From Paraimprobicoccus trichonymphae (GTDB lineage: Bacteria > Bacillota > Clostridia > Oscillospirales > Acutalibacteraceae): a stretch of 64,000 nucleotides of DNA. The stretch lies in contig AP027925.1 of NCBI GenBank assembly GCA_036322875.1, forward strand, positions 558,001 to 622,000, read 5' to 3'. This document shows, piece by piece, positions 1 to 9,300 of this stretch (positions are counted from its first letter, which is position 1; the number at the start of each line of letters is the position of its first letter). The translations under genes were made by a program, and so were the position numbers. Under the pieces are notes generated by a model. The model did no database searches. It saw only the letters and a list, made by a program, of their open reading frames with translations, and had not been told where the DNA came from.

Positions 1-1010
1 TTAAAAACATCTTTGTCTTTCATCATTCCTACTATACCAAAAAGTTGTTTGTCTGGTAAGTATTTTTTTATACACTTTTTCAAGGTGTAAGCTCCCGATG
101 GATTATGTGCACCATCTAAAATTATTGTTGGGTTTAAGGAAATAACTTCAAATCTTGCTCTTAAATTTACCTTATGCAAACCTTCTTTTATAGCAAAATC
201 AGAAATTTTAAAATTTTTCCTTAAAACTTCTATAGCACATAAAGCTGTTGCTAAATTGTAAATCTGATGTTCTCCTAAAAGCGGTAATTTTATATCTAAG
301 TTTTCGTATTTAAATTCAGAACCTTTGTATAAAGAAGAATTTTTTAAACACAGTCTAGACATATTTGGCAAATAAACTTTACTATTCAATCTTTTAGCTT
401 TTTCATACAATATATTAAAAACACTTTCAGATTGTAAAGGGTATATAATTGTTGGACAGTTTTTTTTGATTATTCCTGATTTTTCACGGGCTATCTTTTC
501 CAAAGTATTTCCTAAAATTTTTGTGTGATCCAAAGAAATCGAAGTAATTATTGAAACTAAACTTTTCTTAAAAACATTTGTAGCATCTAATCTACCACCT
601 AAACCTGTTTCTAAAACCACAAAATTCACTTTTTCGTCAAAAAAATATTTAAAAGCAACAGCTGTTATAAATTCAAATTCTGTTACACATGTTCCAAAAG
701 ATCGCAAAATTTTAGCTGATTCTAAACAAATTTTACTATATTCAGTATATTTCTTTTTTTTTATCATTTTAAAATTTATTTGTATTCTATCTCTAAAATT
801 TACAACTTCAGGAGAAGAGTATAAACCTGTTTTAAAACCTTGAGCTACTAAAATAGAAGCCAACATATTACAAACAGAACCTTTGCCATTAGTTCCAGCA
901 ACATGAATTATCTTCAACTTGTTTTGCGGATCACCTAGTAAATGCAATAATTTCTTTATTCTGTCTAATCTCAAGTTAATATCCAAAACCATAAGTTTGC
1001 TTCGCTTCAT
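1..1010 (-). CDS. folC: Folylpolyglutamate/dihydrofolate synthase, C-terminus beyond window
   Basis: Adds glutamate to folates in the cytoplasm (Mur-ligase superfamily). The reading frame runs from ATG at 1010 through position 1 without a stop, so the last part (roughly the final 90 residues, judged by family length) lies outside the window. The ATP-binding loop is clear near residues 36-42 (HVAGTNGKGS), followed by the family's LYSSPE and DRIQIN motifs; the last visible residues (GMMKDKDVF) match the family's VxGxxKDKD segment. The N-terminus is about 15-20 residues shorter than usual and an in-frame TAA lies directly before the ATG. No Shine-Dalgarno sequence is visible. Confidence 0.9.
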   Translation of the reverse strand, partial: MKRSKLMVLDINLRLDRIKKLLHLLGDPQNKLKIIHVAGTNGKGSVCNMLASILVAQGFKTGLYSSPEVVNFRDRIQINFKMIKKKKYTEYSKICLESAKILRSFGTCVTEFEFITAVAFKYFFDEKVNFVVLETGLGGRLDATNVFKKSLVSIITSISLDHTKILGNTLEKIAREKSGIIKKNCPTIIYPLQSESVFNILYEKAKRLNSKVYLPNMSRLCLKNSSLYKGSEFKYENLDIKLPLLGEHQIYNLATALCAIEVLRKNFKISDFAIKEGLHKVNLRARFEVISLNPTIILDGAHNPSGAYTLKKCIKKYLPDKQLFGIVGMMKDKDVF

Positions 1011-1372
1011 TTATTTTATTATATAAGTTAATTCACAAATTTAAACGTCAAAACTTTATATGTAAAAACAATATGTTAAGATAATAAAAAAACTGAACGC
1101 ATCATGTCTTAAATTTATATTATTTAAAATTAATTTTAAAAAAAAATTTAAAATAATAATAATCAAATGTAGTGGTGTATGTTATGAATTTAAATAGGTT
1201 CTGTTGTGCTGTTTGATTTTTTACGCTGTTAAAATTTAAATCTTCTAAACAAAATATTCTTTACAGCATTATACGTACTAACAAACTTATTTTATTTATA
1301 AAGTAAAAATTTATATAAAGTTTGTTGCCATTAATTCGTAACTAAATTCACAAGAATGCGCTTCAATATATA
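1011..1372. other. AT-rich spacer between folC and prfA
   Basis: About 360 bases made of A/T runs. Apart from the possible folC -10 box I see no gene, RNA or repeat. prmC, which commonly neighbours prfA, is not here. Confidence 0.5.
1018..1023 (-). promoter_or_regulatory. Possible -10 element directly upstream of folC
   Basis: On the minus strand TATAAT ends 7 bases before the folC ATG. If used, transcription would begin at or next to the start codon, giving a leaderless message, which fits the absence of a ribosome binding site. No good -35 is seen, so in AT-rich DNA this could be chance. Confidence 0.3.
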
Positions 1373-2446
1373 TTATTCTATTCCAGTTGAAAGTTTAAGA
1401 GTTCTATCTGCAGTTATCAAAGAATCTATTATCTCATCTAGATCTCCGTTCAAAATAATGTCTAATCTGTAAAGAGTCAAATTTATTCTGTGATCTGTTA
1501 ATCTATTTTGTGGATAATTATAAGTTCTTATCCTTTCTGATCTGTCGCCAGTTCCAACCTGAGAACGACGTTCCTCAGAAATATTTTCTTGCTGTTCTTT
1601 TCTTTTTGCTTCTAACAATCTAGACTTCAAAACTTTCATAGCTTTATCTTTGTTTTTGTATTGACTTCTTTCGTCTTGACATTCTACAACTACTCCTGTT
1701 GGAATATGAGTGATTCTAATAGCTGAGTCAGTTTTATTAACATGTTGGCCACCTGCGCCGCTTGCCCTATAAGTGTCTATTTGTAAATCAGTTGGACTAA
1801 TTTCTATTTCTACATCTTCAGCCTCTGGTAAAACCGCTACTGTAACTGTTGAAGTATGAACACGTCCCTGTGATTCAGTTTCAGGAACTCTTTGAACCCT
1901 ATGAACACCACTTTCAAATTTAAATCTAGAATAAGCACCTTCACCCGTTATCATAAAACTTATTTCCTTAAGACCACCTAATTGAGTTTCGTTACAATAT
2001 ATAATTTCTACTTTCCATTTTTTAGTTTCTGCGTACATTGTATACATTCTGTACAAAACATTAGAAAATAGAGCAGCTTCTTCTCCACCAGCACCACCAC
2101 GAATTTCTATTATTACATTTCTATCATCATTTTGATCTTTTGGCAACAATAAAAATTTCAAATCTTCTGATATTTTTTCTATTTTATCCTTAGAATTTTC
2201 TATCTCGTTTTCAGCTATTTGTCTTAATTCTTTATCGACATTGCTTTCGTTTAAAATTTTTTTTGAATCTTCTATATTTTTCAATTCTTTTTTGTATTCT
2301 CTATATTTATGAACAATTGGACTTAAATTTTTCAGTTCTTTCATCAGTTTTTTATATAAATTTTGATCAGACAGTATTTCTGGGTTGATCAATTCTGAAT
2401 TCAACTCGTTAAGTCTTTTTTCTAAAGAATCCAATTTACTAAACAA
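1373..2446 (-). CDS. prfA: Peptide chain release factor 1
   Basis: Recognises UAA and UAG stop codons and triggers peptide release on the ribosome. It is 357 residues, the usual length. The codon-recognition tripeptide is PET (residues 188-190, in RVPETESQGR), the RF1 P-x-T type rather than the RF2 SPF type, and the catalytic GGQ is at 232-234 (SGAGGQHVNKTDSAIR). The start codon is TTG with AGGAG about 11 bases upstream. It stands alone between long spacers. Confidence 0.96.
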   Translation of the reverse strand: MFSKLDSLEKRLNELNSELINPEILSDQNLYKKLMKELKNLSPIVHKYREYKKELKNIEDSKKILNESNVDKELRQIAENEIENSKDKIEKISEDLKFLLLPKDQNDDRNVIIEIRGGAGGEEAALFSNVLYRMYTMYAETKKWKVEIIYCNETQLGGLKEISFMITGEGAYSRFKFESGVHRVQRVPETESQGRVHTSTVTVAVLPEAEDVEIEISPTDLQIDTYRASGAGGQHVNKTDSAIRITHIPTGVVVECQDERSQYKNKDKAMKVLKSRLLEAKRKEQQENISEERRSQVGTGDRSERIRTYNYPQNRLTDHRINLTLYRLDIILNGDLDEIIDSLITADRTLKLSTGIE

Positions 2447-2711
2447 ATTTCTAACAACTCCTAATTTCTCATAATTTTAAAACATTATATACTAAATTTA
2501 TATAAACTAGATAAACAAATAAATTTAGCTCACAATTGAATCTTTCTACAATCGACGTTATCAATGCATATTTTTTCTCGAAAAAATAACTTTTTGGGAC
2601 ACAGTATTTATACTAATGTATATTTTGTTTTTTTACATTAGCACCAAAACGCCCAAAATATCCGCAGATGCAAAATTTAAATTTTTAAATAATATTTAAT
2701 ATTTCGAAATT

Positions 2712-3155
2712 TTAATATAACTTGAAAACGTATATAAATATCCCATATATTACAGAACTAACTACAGAAAAAACTATAACAGGACCAGATATCAAAAACA
2801 TTTTTGCACCCAATCCTAAAACATGACCCTCAGTTTTAAATTCCATTGCTGGTGAAACCATGGAATTTGCAAATCCAGTTACTGGTAAAATGGTACCGGC
2901 TCCTGCATACTTTGCTATGTTATCGTAAATTTTTAAAGATGTCAGAAAACCCCCTAAAAATATAAGTGTAACTGTAACCCAAGTATTAGCTTGTTTTTTT
3001 TCCAAGCCAAAATTTAAATATATATTCAATAGGATTTGTCCTATTGTACATATCGTTCCTCCAGATAAAAAAGCAAAAAAAATGTTTTTTACAATTTTGC
3101 TTTTGGGTGAAATTATACTTACTTTTTTGTCGTATTCTTCTGGGGTAGTTTTCAT
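2712..3155 (-). CDS. spoVAC: Stage V sporulation protein AC
   Basis: Small membrane protein of the SpoVA family, which forms the channel moving Ca-dipicolinic acid across the inner spore membrane; SpoVAC is reported to act as a mechanosensitive channel. The 147 residues match the family over their whole length, including GGxICTIGQ near 32-40, YAGAGTILPVTGFANSM near 84-100 and EFKTEGHVLGLG near 105-116, with three or four membrane segments. AAGGAG lies 10 bases before the ATG. The usual partners spoVAD and spoVAE are not adjacent: the 265 bases downstream are non-coding. It supports a spore-forming ancestry and probably a retained spore. Confidence 0.93.
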   Translation of the reverse strand: MKTTPEEYDKKVSIISPKSKIVKNIFFAFLSGGTICTIGQILLNIYLNFGLEKKQANTWVTVTLIFLGGFLTSLKIYDNIAKYAGAGTILPVTGFANSMVSPAMEFKTEGHVLGLGAKMFLISGPVIVFSVVSSVIYGIFIYVFKLY

Positions 3156-3291
3156 AAATAAATCACTCCTTAAGAGCTATTATTTATTTTAAATCCAAAA
3201 GTTATTCACTAAAAAAATTTTTGTGCTATTTTTACCAAAACAACGTACTCATATTTTCAGTTATAAATAAATTTTTAAGTTATATCTTACT

Positions 3292-4890
3292 TTATTTATT
3301 TTTTGCACATTTTAAAAATGCCACAAATAAGGGATGCGGCTTGTTTGGTCTACTTTTAAATTCTGGATGATACTGAACTCCAACAAAAAAACTATTCTCA
3401 GGTAACTCCATAGCTTCTACTAAAACTTCATCTGGAGACGTTCCTGAAATTATAAATCTATTAGTTTCAAATTTCTTTTTATATTTATTATTAAATTCAT
3501 ATCTGTGTCTATGGCGCTCTGATATTTCAGATTTTTTATAAATTTTCTCTAAAACACTTCCAGTTTTTATTTTACAAAGATAAGCGCCCGATCTCATAGT
3601 TCCGCCTCTTAAAACTACTTTTTGCTGATCATCCATTAAATTTATAACTAAATTTTTAGAATCTGTAGAAAACTCTTTCGAATTTGCATCTTTTAAATTC
3701 AAAATATTTCTTGCGAATTCTACTACAGCGATTTGCATGCCTAAACATATGCCAAAGTAAGGAATATTATTTTCTCTTGCAAATTTTACAGCATTTATTT
3801 TGCCTTCTATTCCTCTGTTTCCGAACCCACCAGGAATCAATATTCCTTTGCTACTTGATAAAAATTCTTTTACAGTATTTTCAGTAATCAATTCTGAGTC
3901 TACCCAATTTATTTTTATATAAATTCCTAATTCAAATCCAGCATGGTTTAAAGCCTCAACTATAGATAAATATGCATCATGTAATTTAACATATTTCCCT
4001 ACGATGGAAATTTCTACTGTTTTATTTCTAGATTTAATTTTTTCAAGCATCTCGTTCCATTCGTTCATATTTATATTTTTAAAATTTTCTAAATTTAATT
4101 CTCTACAAACTATACTAGAAAAATTGCTTTTTTCAAACATGGTAGGTGCTTCGTAAAGAGAATTCAAATTTATATTTTCAATCACACAATCAGTCTTTAC
4201 ATTACAAAATAAAGAAATTTTTTTTCTTATATTTTTATCTATTTTTTTTTCACTTCGAGCTACTATTATATTAGGGTTTATTCCGATAGATCTCAATTCT
4301 TTAACAGAATGCTGAGTTGGTTTTGATTTTTGTTCGCCAGAACTTTCTATATATGGAATATATGTAACATGAATAAATAAACAATTTTCATTGCCGAGTT
4401 CAAGAGAAATTTGTCTTATAGCTTCTAAAAACGGTTGACTTTCTATGTCACCAGTAGTACCGCCAATTTCTGTTATGACTATATTAGCTTGAGTTTTTTC
4501 ACCTAAGGAATAAATAAATTTTTTAATTTCATTAGTTACATGTGGTATAACTTGAACAGTTTCCCCGTGGTATTCTCCGTTCCTTTCTTTATTTAAAACA
4601 TTCCAATACACTTTTCCAGTAGTTAAATTAGAAAATTTATTTAAATCTTCATCCATAAATCTTTCATAATGACCCAAATCTAAGTCAGTTTCTGCACCAT
4701 CTTCTGTGACAAAAACTTCACCATGTTGATACGGACTCATTGTGCCAGGATCTACATTTATATATGGGTCCAACTTTTGTGCAGTTACCTTTAAACCCCT
4801 GGATTTTAATAACCTACCAAGTGAAGCGACTGTTATACCTTTACCTATCCCAGATATTACCCCACCTGTTACAAAAATATACTTTGTCAA
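3292..4890 (-). CDS. pyrG: CTP synthase
   Basis: Makes CTP from UTP, ATP and glutamine. The 532-residue chain has the synthetase domain first (GIGKGI P-loop near 14-19, KLDPYINVDPGTMSPYQHGE near 39-58) and the class I glutamine amidotransferase domain from about 293, with catalytic Cys382 (GICLG), His508 and Glu510 (QYHPE). The start is TTG, fixed by the family N-terminus MTKYIFVTGG; GAAAGGA lies about 15 bases upstream, further than usual. The first loop reads VISGIGKGI where most homologues have VVSSLGKG. Confidence 0.97.
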   Translation of the reverse strand: MTKYIFVTGGVISGIGKGITVASLGRLLKSRGLKVTAQKLDPYINVDPGTMSPYQHGEVFVTEDGAETDLDLGHYERFMDEDLNKFSNLTTGKVYWNVLNKERNGEYHGETVQVIPHVTNEIKKFIYSLGEKTQANIVITEIGGTTGDIESQPFLEAIRQISLELGNENCLFIHVTYIPYIESSGEQKSKPTQHSVKELRSIGINPNIIVARSEKKIDKNIRKKISLFCNVKTDCVIENINLNSLYEAPTMFEKSNFSSIVCRELNLENFKNINMNEWNEMLEKIKSRNKTVEISIVGKYVKLHDAYLSIVEALNHAGFELGIYIKINWVDSELITENTVKEFLSSSKGILIPGGFGNRGIEGKINAVKFARENNIPYFGICLGMQIAVVEFARNILNLKDANSKEFSTDSKNLVINLMDDQQKVVLRGGTMRSGAYLCKIKTGSVLEKIYKKSEISERHRHRYEFNNKYKKKFETNRFIISGTSPDEVLVEAMELPENSFFVGVQYHPEFKSRPNKPHPLFVAFLKCAKNK

Positions 4891-5241
4891 TTCTTTATAT
4901 TATGTTCCTTTCTGTTGTATTTTTTAAAATTTTTTAGAGAATGTTGCACATACAAACAATGTAATTTTAAATCAAGTAAATTATTTTTTCAATTTTATAT
5001 TTAAAATACGTAGTGATTAATTAAAAAAACTAAAAATATTATAAAAAATCACAAATTTGCAAAGTCTACATCCGCAGTATCACCGTATGAATTTTTACGA
5101 CATTAAATCAAAGAACGAAGTGTTGAAGCAAAAAGTTAACAATTGCTGATAGATTACTTCCTGTCATCGCAAACTTGTTCAGATCCCGGAACAAAAAACA
5201 CAACAATAAAGCATTTAGGTATAATAAACTAGGGAAACATC
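4891..5241. other. Spacer upstream of pyrG
   Basis: No credible gene is seen. A six-base inverted repeat (ACTAGG ... CCTAGT, 5228-5246) overlaps the 3' end of the neighbouring dead gene and could be a weak hairpin, but it lacks a T tract. Confidence 0.4.
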
Positions 5242-5787
5242 CTAGTATCCAAGAAATTTACGGATGCAAAGATGGTATAAGACTTTCTGAAGTGGGGTTT
5301 CACCGCTAAAGAAAACTTCATATTTTTCGTCATTTATGATGCCGGCATTTTCAGAATTATTTTCTTTAAGGTAAAAGTACAAATCTTTGTTGACATTTTC
5401 TGAAATTTTAGCAAGTCGTTCTTGGTAAGTGCGAGCTAAAAGTTCTTTTCTAACCAATTTTTCACTCTTTTTATCGTATGTACTTCTTTGCAAAAAACCA
5501 AAGAATACTGAATCAATTTCAAAATTTTTTAGGTCAAGTTTGTGTGATTTTATATATTCCAATGTATCTTGCTATACCAAAAATGCTTTTGCTTCATTCG
5601 CAGAAGACATATTACCAATCTTTTTTCAAACATTCGCCATAGCCTTGGAATATTCCGATACATTTTTTTGGTCGACAACATCCGCTTAATTACCAACAGC
5701 GTTGACTTTAAACTATGGGCTCATCATAAACATCGAACAAATAAGCCCAAAGGTAAGCAACTTACTTATAAGTTTTTTATTTAACAT
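5242..5787 (-). pseudogene. Decayed secreted-protein gene with four in-frame stops
   Basis: From an ATG at 5787, preceded by a strong GGGGTGA, one minus-strand frame can be followed to 5242, about 181 codons. The N-terminus is a signal peptide (MLNKKLISKLLTFGLICSM). Four stops interrupt it (TAG, TAA, TGA, TAG) in the first 75 codons; the remaining 106 codons are open, from MEYIKSHKLD to the end. No indel is needed to join the parts. I do not recognise the family; the mature part is charged and helical-looking. The mix of three stop types argues against recoding and for a recently killed gene. Confidence 0.7.
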
Positions 5788-6369
5788 AACTCACCCCTTT
5801 TAAGTTTATATTTAAATGCACTTTTTTATAATTAAAACATGGTTTTATAAAAAAGTCAAATCCAAACTGACTTAATCCTATAACCAAATAACAGCAAGTC
5901 GATTTAATATAGAGCATACATAGCTGTTATGTTTTAAAACAATCTGTAAATTTTGTACACTTATATTTTTAATTTTCAAACTTTTTGAAAATTTCAGCTT
6001 GTTCCAAAACGGTTTTAAATAGTTCAATTATATAGTTTGTTATGCTGCTATTACATTTCATGACAGCATTATAAGTTGGAAATTTTTAACATGAATTTAT
6101 TAACAATTTAATACTAATAATGTTTTTATTATCTTTTCCCTTGTTCATAAGTTTATGTTCAGATATTTTTCGAGCGAATATGTAATTATATGAATTAAGT
6201 TTTGTACTGATTTTTAAAGCTTCTTTTGAAAAATATTGTAAAAATTTTAGTTAAAACGAAATAATATTTTTCGCTTTTCCCTTGTTCTTTTATATTTAAA
6301 ACTTATATGTTCCAATGCTTCAAGATCATATTTTACTTGATTTCTTGTTTCTTTATCATCTAAAAAATG
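5788..6369. other. AT-rich spacer
   Basis: About 580 bases between the dead secreted gene and the end of the GLUG surface protein. It should hold the dead gene's old promoter, but I see no confident promoter, terminator, RNA or reading frame. Confidence 0.4.
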
Positions 6370-9300
6370 TTATTTGGCTCTAAACAAATTAAATCCTGTC
6401 TTTCTTAAATATAACCAAAGAGCAGCTGAAAAAACCACAACCATTATACCGGTTGATAAATAAATTATAGATTTATTTTGATTTTCATCAGCTTTAATTT
6501 TAGTGTCCAAAACAGCATACGGACTAAAATGATTAGTTATTTTGTATTCTACCCACGGTGCATTGTTTAAGATTAATGATTTACCTTTGATTTCTACATC
6601 ATCTGAACCTGATTCGATTCTGTATACCATTATTATATTTCCTAGGTCCATTCCTTCTGGCAAAGGGATTCTAACTGTGACGTCTCCGTTTGGTTGTATT
6701 ATTACACCATTTAAATCTTCCACATGTATTTCAACTATTTTCATTTGATCCGTGAATGATTTTGTATTTTCGCTCATTGATTCTAAAATTTCTTCGTATT
6801 CTGAAGAACCTGATTCAATTTCTTTTACTATTAATTTTGAGCCTAAAGGAAGCACATATTCACCAGCTTGAATCCAAATACCAGTTTCAGAATCTACTTT
6901 ATTTGTAGATGTATCTTTTGCTATGTCTGCCAAAATGCTATCGGGTTGTATTAAATTATAATTTTTAGAGTCTTCTCCCGTTATTAAAAATTTTGTAAAA
7001 TCTATAGGAATGTCTTTTGATATTTCAATACTACTAAATGTTGGTATTCCAGGTAATAAGTTTATTTTGTCATTTTCTAAAACATTGTTAAGTGTAGGAT
7101 TCGTAAAATATTCAGCTTTATTTGTTCCATCGTAAAGTTTATAATTAACTATAACTTTTAAAGTTAAGTCTTTAGGTAATATATTTTTGTTTACACTTGA
7201 TGGTTGTGAAACCAAATTATAATTAGCTGAATCATTGCCAGATAAATCAAAGTTAGTGAAATTTACATTTTTTTCATTTCCAACATTTTTATCTGAAAAG
7301 TTTGCATCACCATAAATTATATTTAAATCGTCATCGGTTATTTTCCCATTAATAACCCCATTTCCTGTTATTTTAGCATCATCTTTTCCGTCGTAAATTT
7401 TACTTTCAGAATTAATTTCAGTTATATAAATACTTTGAGGGTTAATATTTGATTTAACACTTTTAGGTTGCTCTAATAGATTATAGTTTTCGATTGAAAA
7501 TCCGGATAAACTAAATCCTGAAAAATTTACTCTTTTGTTGTTTCCAGCATTTTTGTCATCAAATAAAGCATTTCCTATATTTATATTCAAATCGTCTTCA
7601 TTTAATTTTCCCGTTAACACAGCTTTTGCACTATTTTTAATGACTGCTGAGTTATTGCTGTCATAAATTTTATTTTCAGACTCAATACCCATAATTTCAA
7701 CAAGTTTCGGTTTCACAATTAATTTATTGCTTGTAAAAGATCTTTCAGAGTAAAATTCATTTTCTGATTTTGTTACAGTAATATTAAATGTACCAACTTT
7801 TTTTATTTTTAAAGATTTATTATTCTCAATTGCTGCAACTTCTTCATCACTGGACTCATATTTTACTTCACCTGTTCCGTTGCCGCCTTCTACTTCTAGA
7901 TTTACTTGATCATCTCCATAAGTATAGAAAGAATTGAGATTTTTTATTGAAATATCATCTTGTACAGCTTTATCTATTTTCAAAGATACAGACACACTTG
8001 TTGGTTCTTCTCCCAAGGCAAAAATTTCTCCTGCAGGATTGTAATAAATAGTCAAAATATAGTTTCCTTGTGGCAAACTATTTAAATAACTTGATTTAAA
8101 AATTATTATTGAATTATTAATTATATAGTCAGTGCCATTTGCTAATTCAGTTGTATCGTTTAAAATTTTATCAATAGTATTTCCATTTAAAACTACATTT
8201 ACACTGATATCATTTATGGAATTTTTTTTAAAATCAATAGTTTCTGTGGTTTGTGCACTATCTGTATAAAAACAAATACCATCTGTGTTTATATAACCAA
8301 CATTTCCAGCATTGTCTGTAATTTTAGCATAAATTAAAAATTTTTCATTTTCTTGATTTTCTGGCGGAGCAGTATTAAAGCTAATATTATTGTTGATGAT
8401 TTCACCACCATCTATCCAATTAACTCCTTGAGATATCATAGATGATAAATCGTTATAAATAATATTTGATTTTAGATATTCAATTTTAGATATTCCACTT
8501 AAACTATCACTTGCATTAATTGTTACATCAATTGTATTTTTAAAAAACATCCCAAAAGTTATGTTATTAAAAAAAGAAGTAAAATAATTAGCTTGAATGC
8601 TTATTTCTGCGTTTGGAGTTTGTGTGTCTATTTTTACAGTAATTTCTACAGGTAAGGATACGTTGCCAGCACTATCTGTTTGGGTTATATTTAAAATATG
8701 TGTACCATCGCTTAATTTCGGTAAGGATACAGACCAACTTTCGGAAATGACTGCAACAGAAGCTAATTCATCAGAGCCTTTTCTAATATTTACTGTACAT
8801 CCTGTTTCACCATTCCCAGATATAAGAGGTGTGTTTACGTTGCTATAAACTAACGCAGAACTATTAATATTAACTGTTGCTGGCGGTATAGTTTTGTCTA
8901 TTTTTATTGTTATAGGACCACTCTCACTTGTATTACCTTTTTTATCGCTGACTTTTAAATTTACTTCATATTCTCCTTCAGTGTTAATTGTAAAATTTAT
9001 ACCAGATTCAGATTTGTTATTTATTGTAATACCAGTCGGGGAAGTATAATAATTTTCTCCTCTGTCCAAAGAAATATAATAACTTTCAGAATCAATTCCA
9101 CTCACAAACTCACCACCAGACCAAGTATCACTCACTTTGTATTCTAAAGTTACATCATTGTTTGATAAATTACCATTTTTTTCCCATTCCGCAATTGTAT
9201 ATATTTTATCGTTTGTTTTTATAGACGGTGTATTACCATCTATAGTTGGATTTTGAGTATCTATATCTGATTGTGCTTCTGGTATCGAAACAGAAACATT

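Noticed and set aside
5242..5787. Stop-codon readthrough or recoding in the secreted gene
   Set aside because: All three stop types occur within 75 codons; no recoding mechanism covers all of them.
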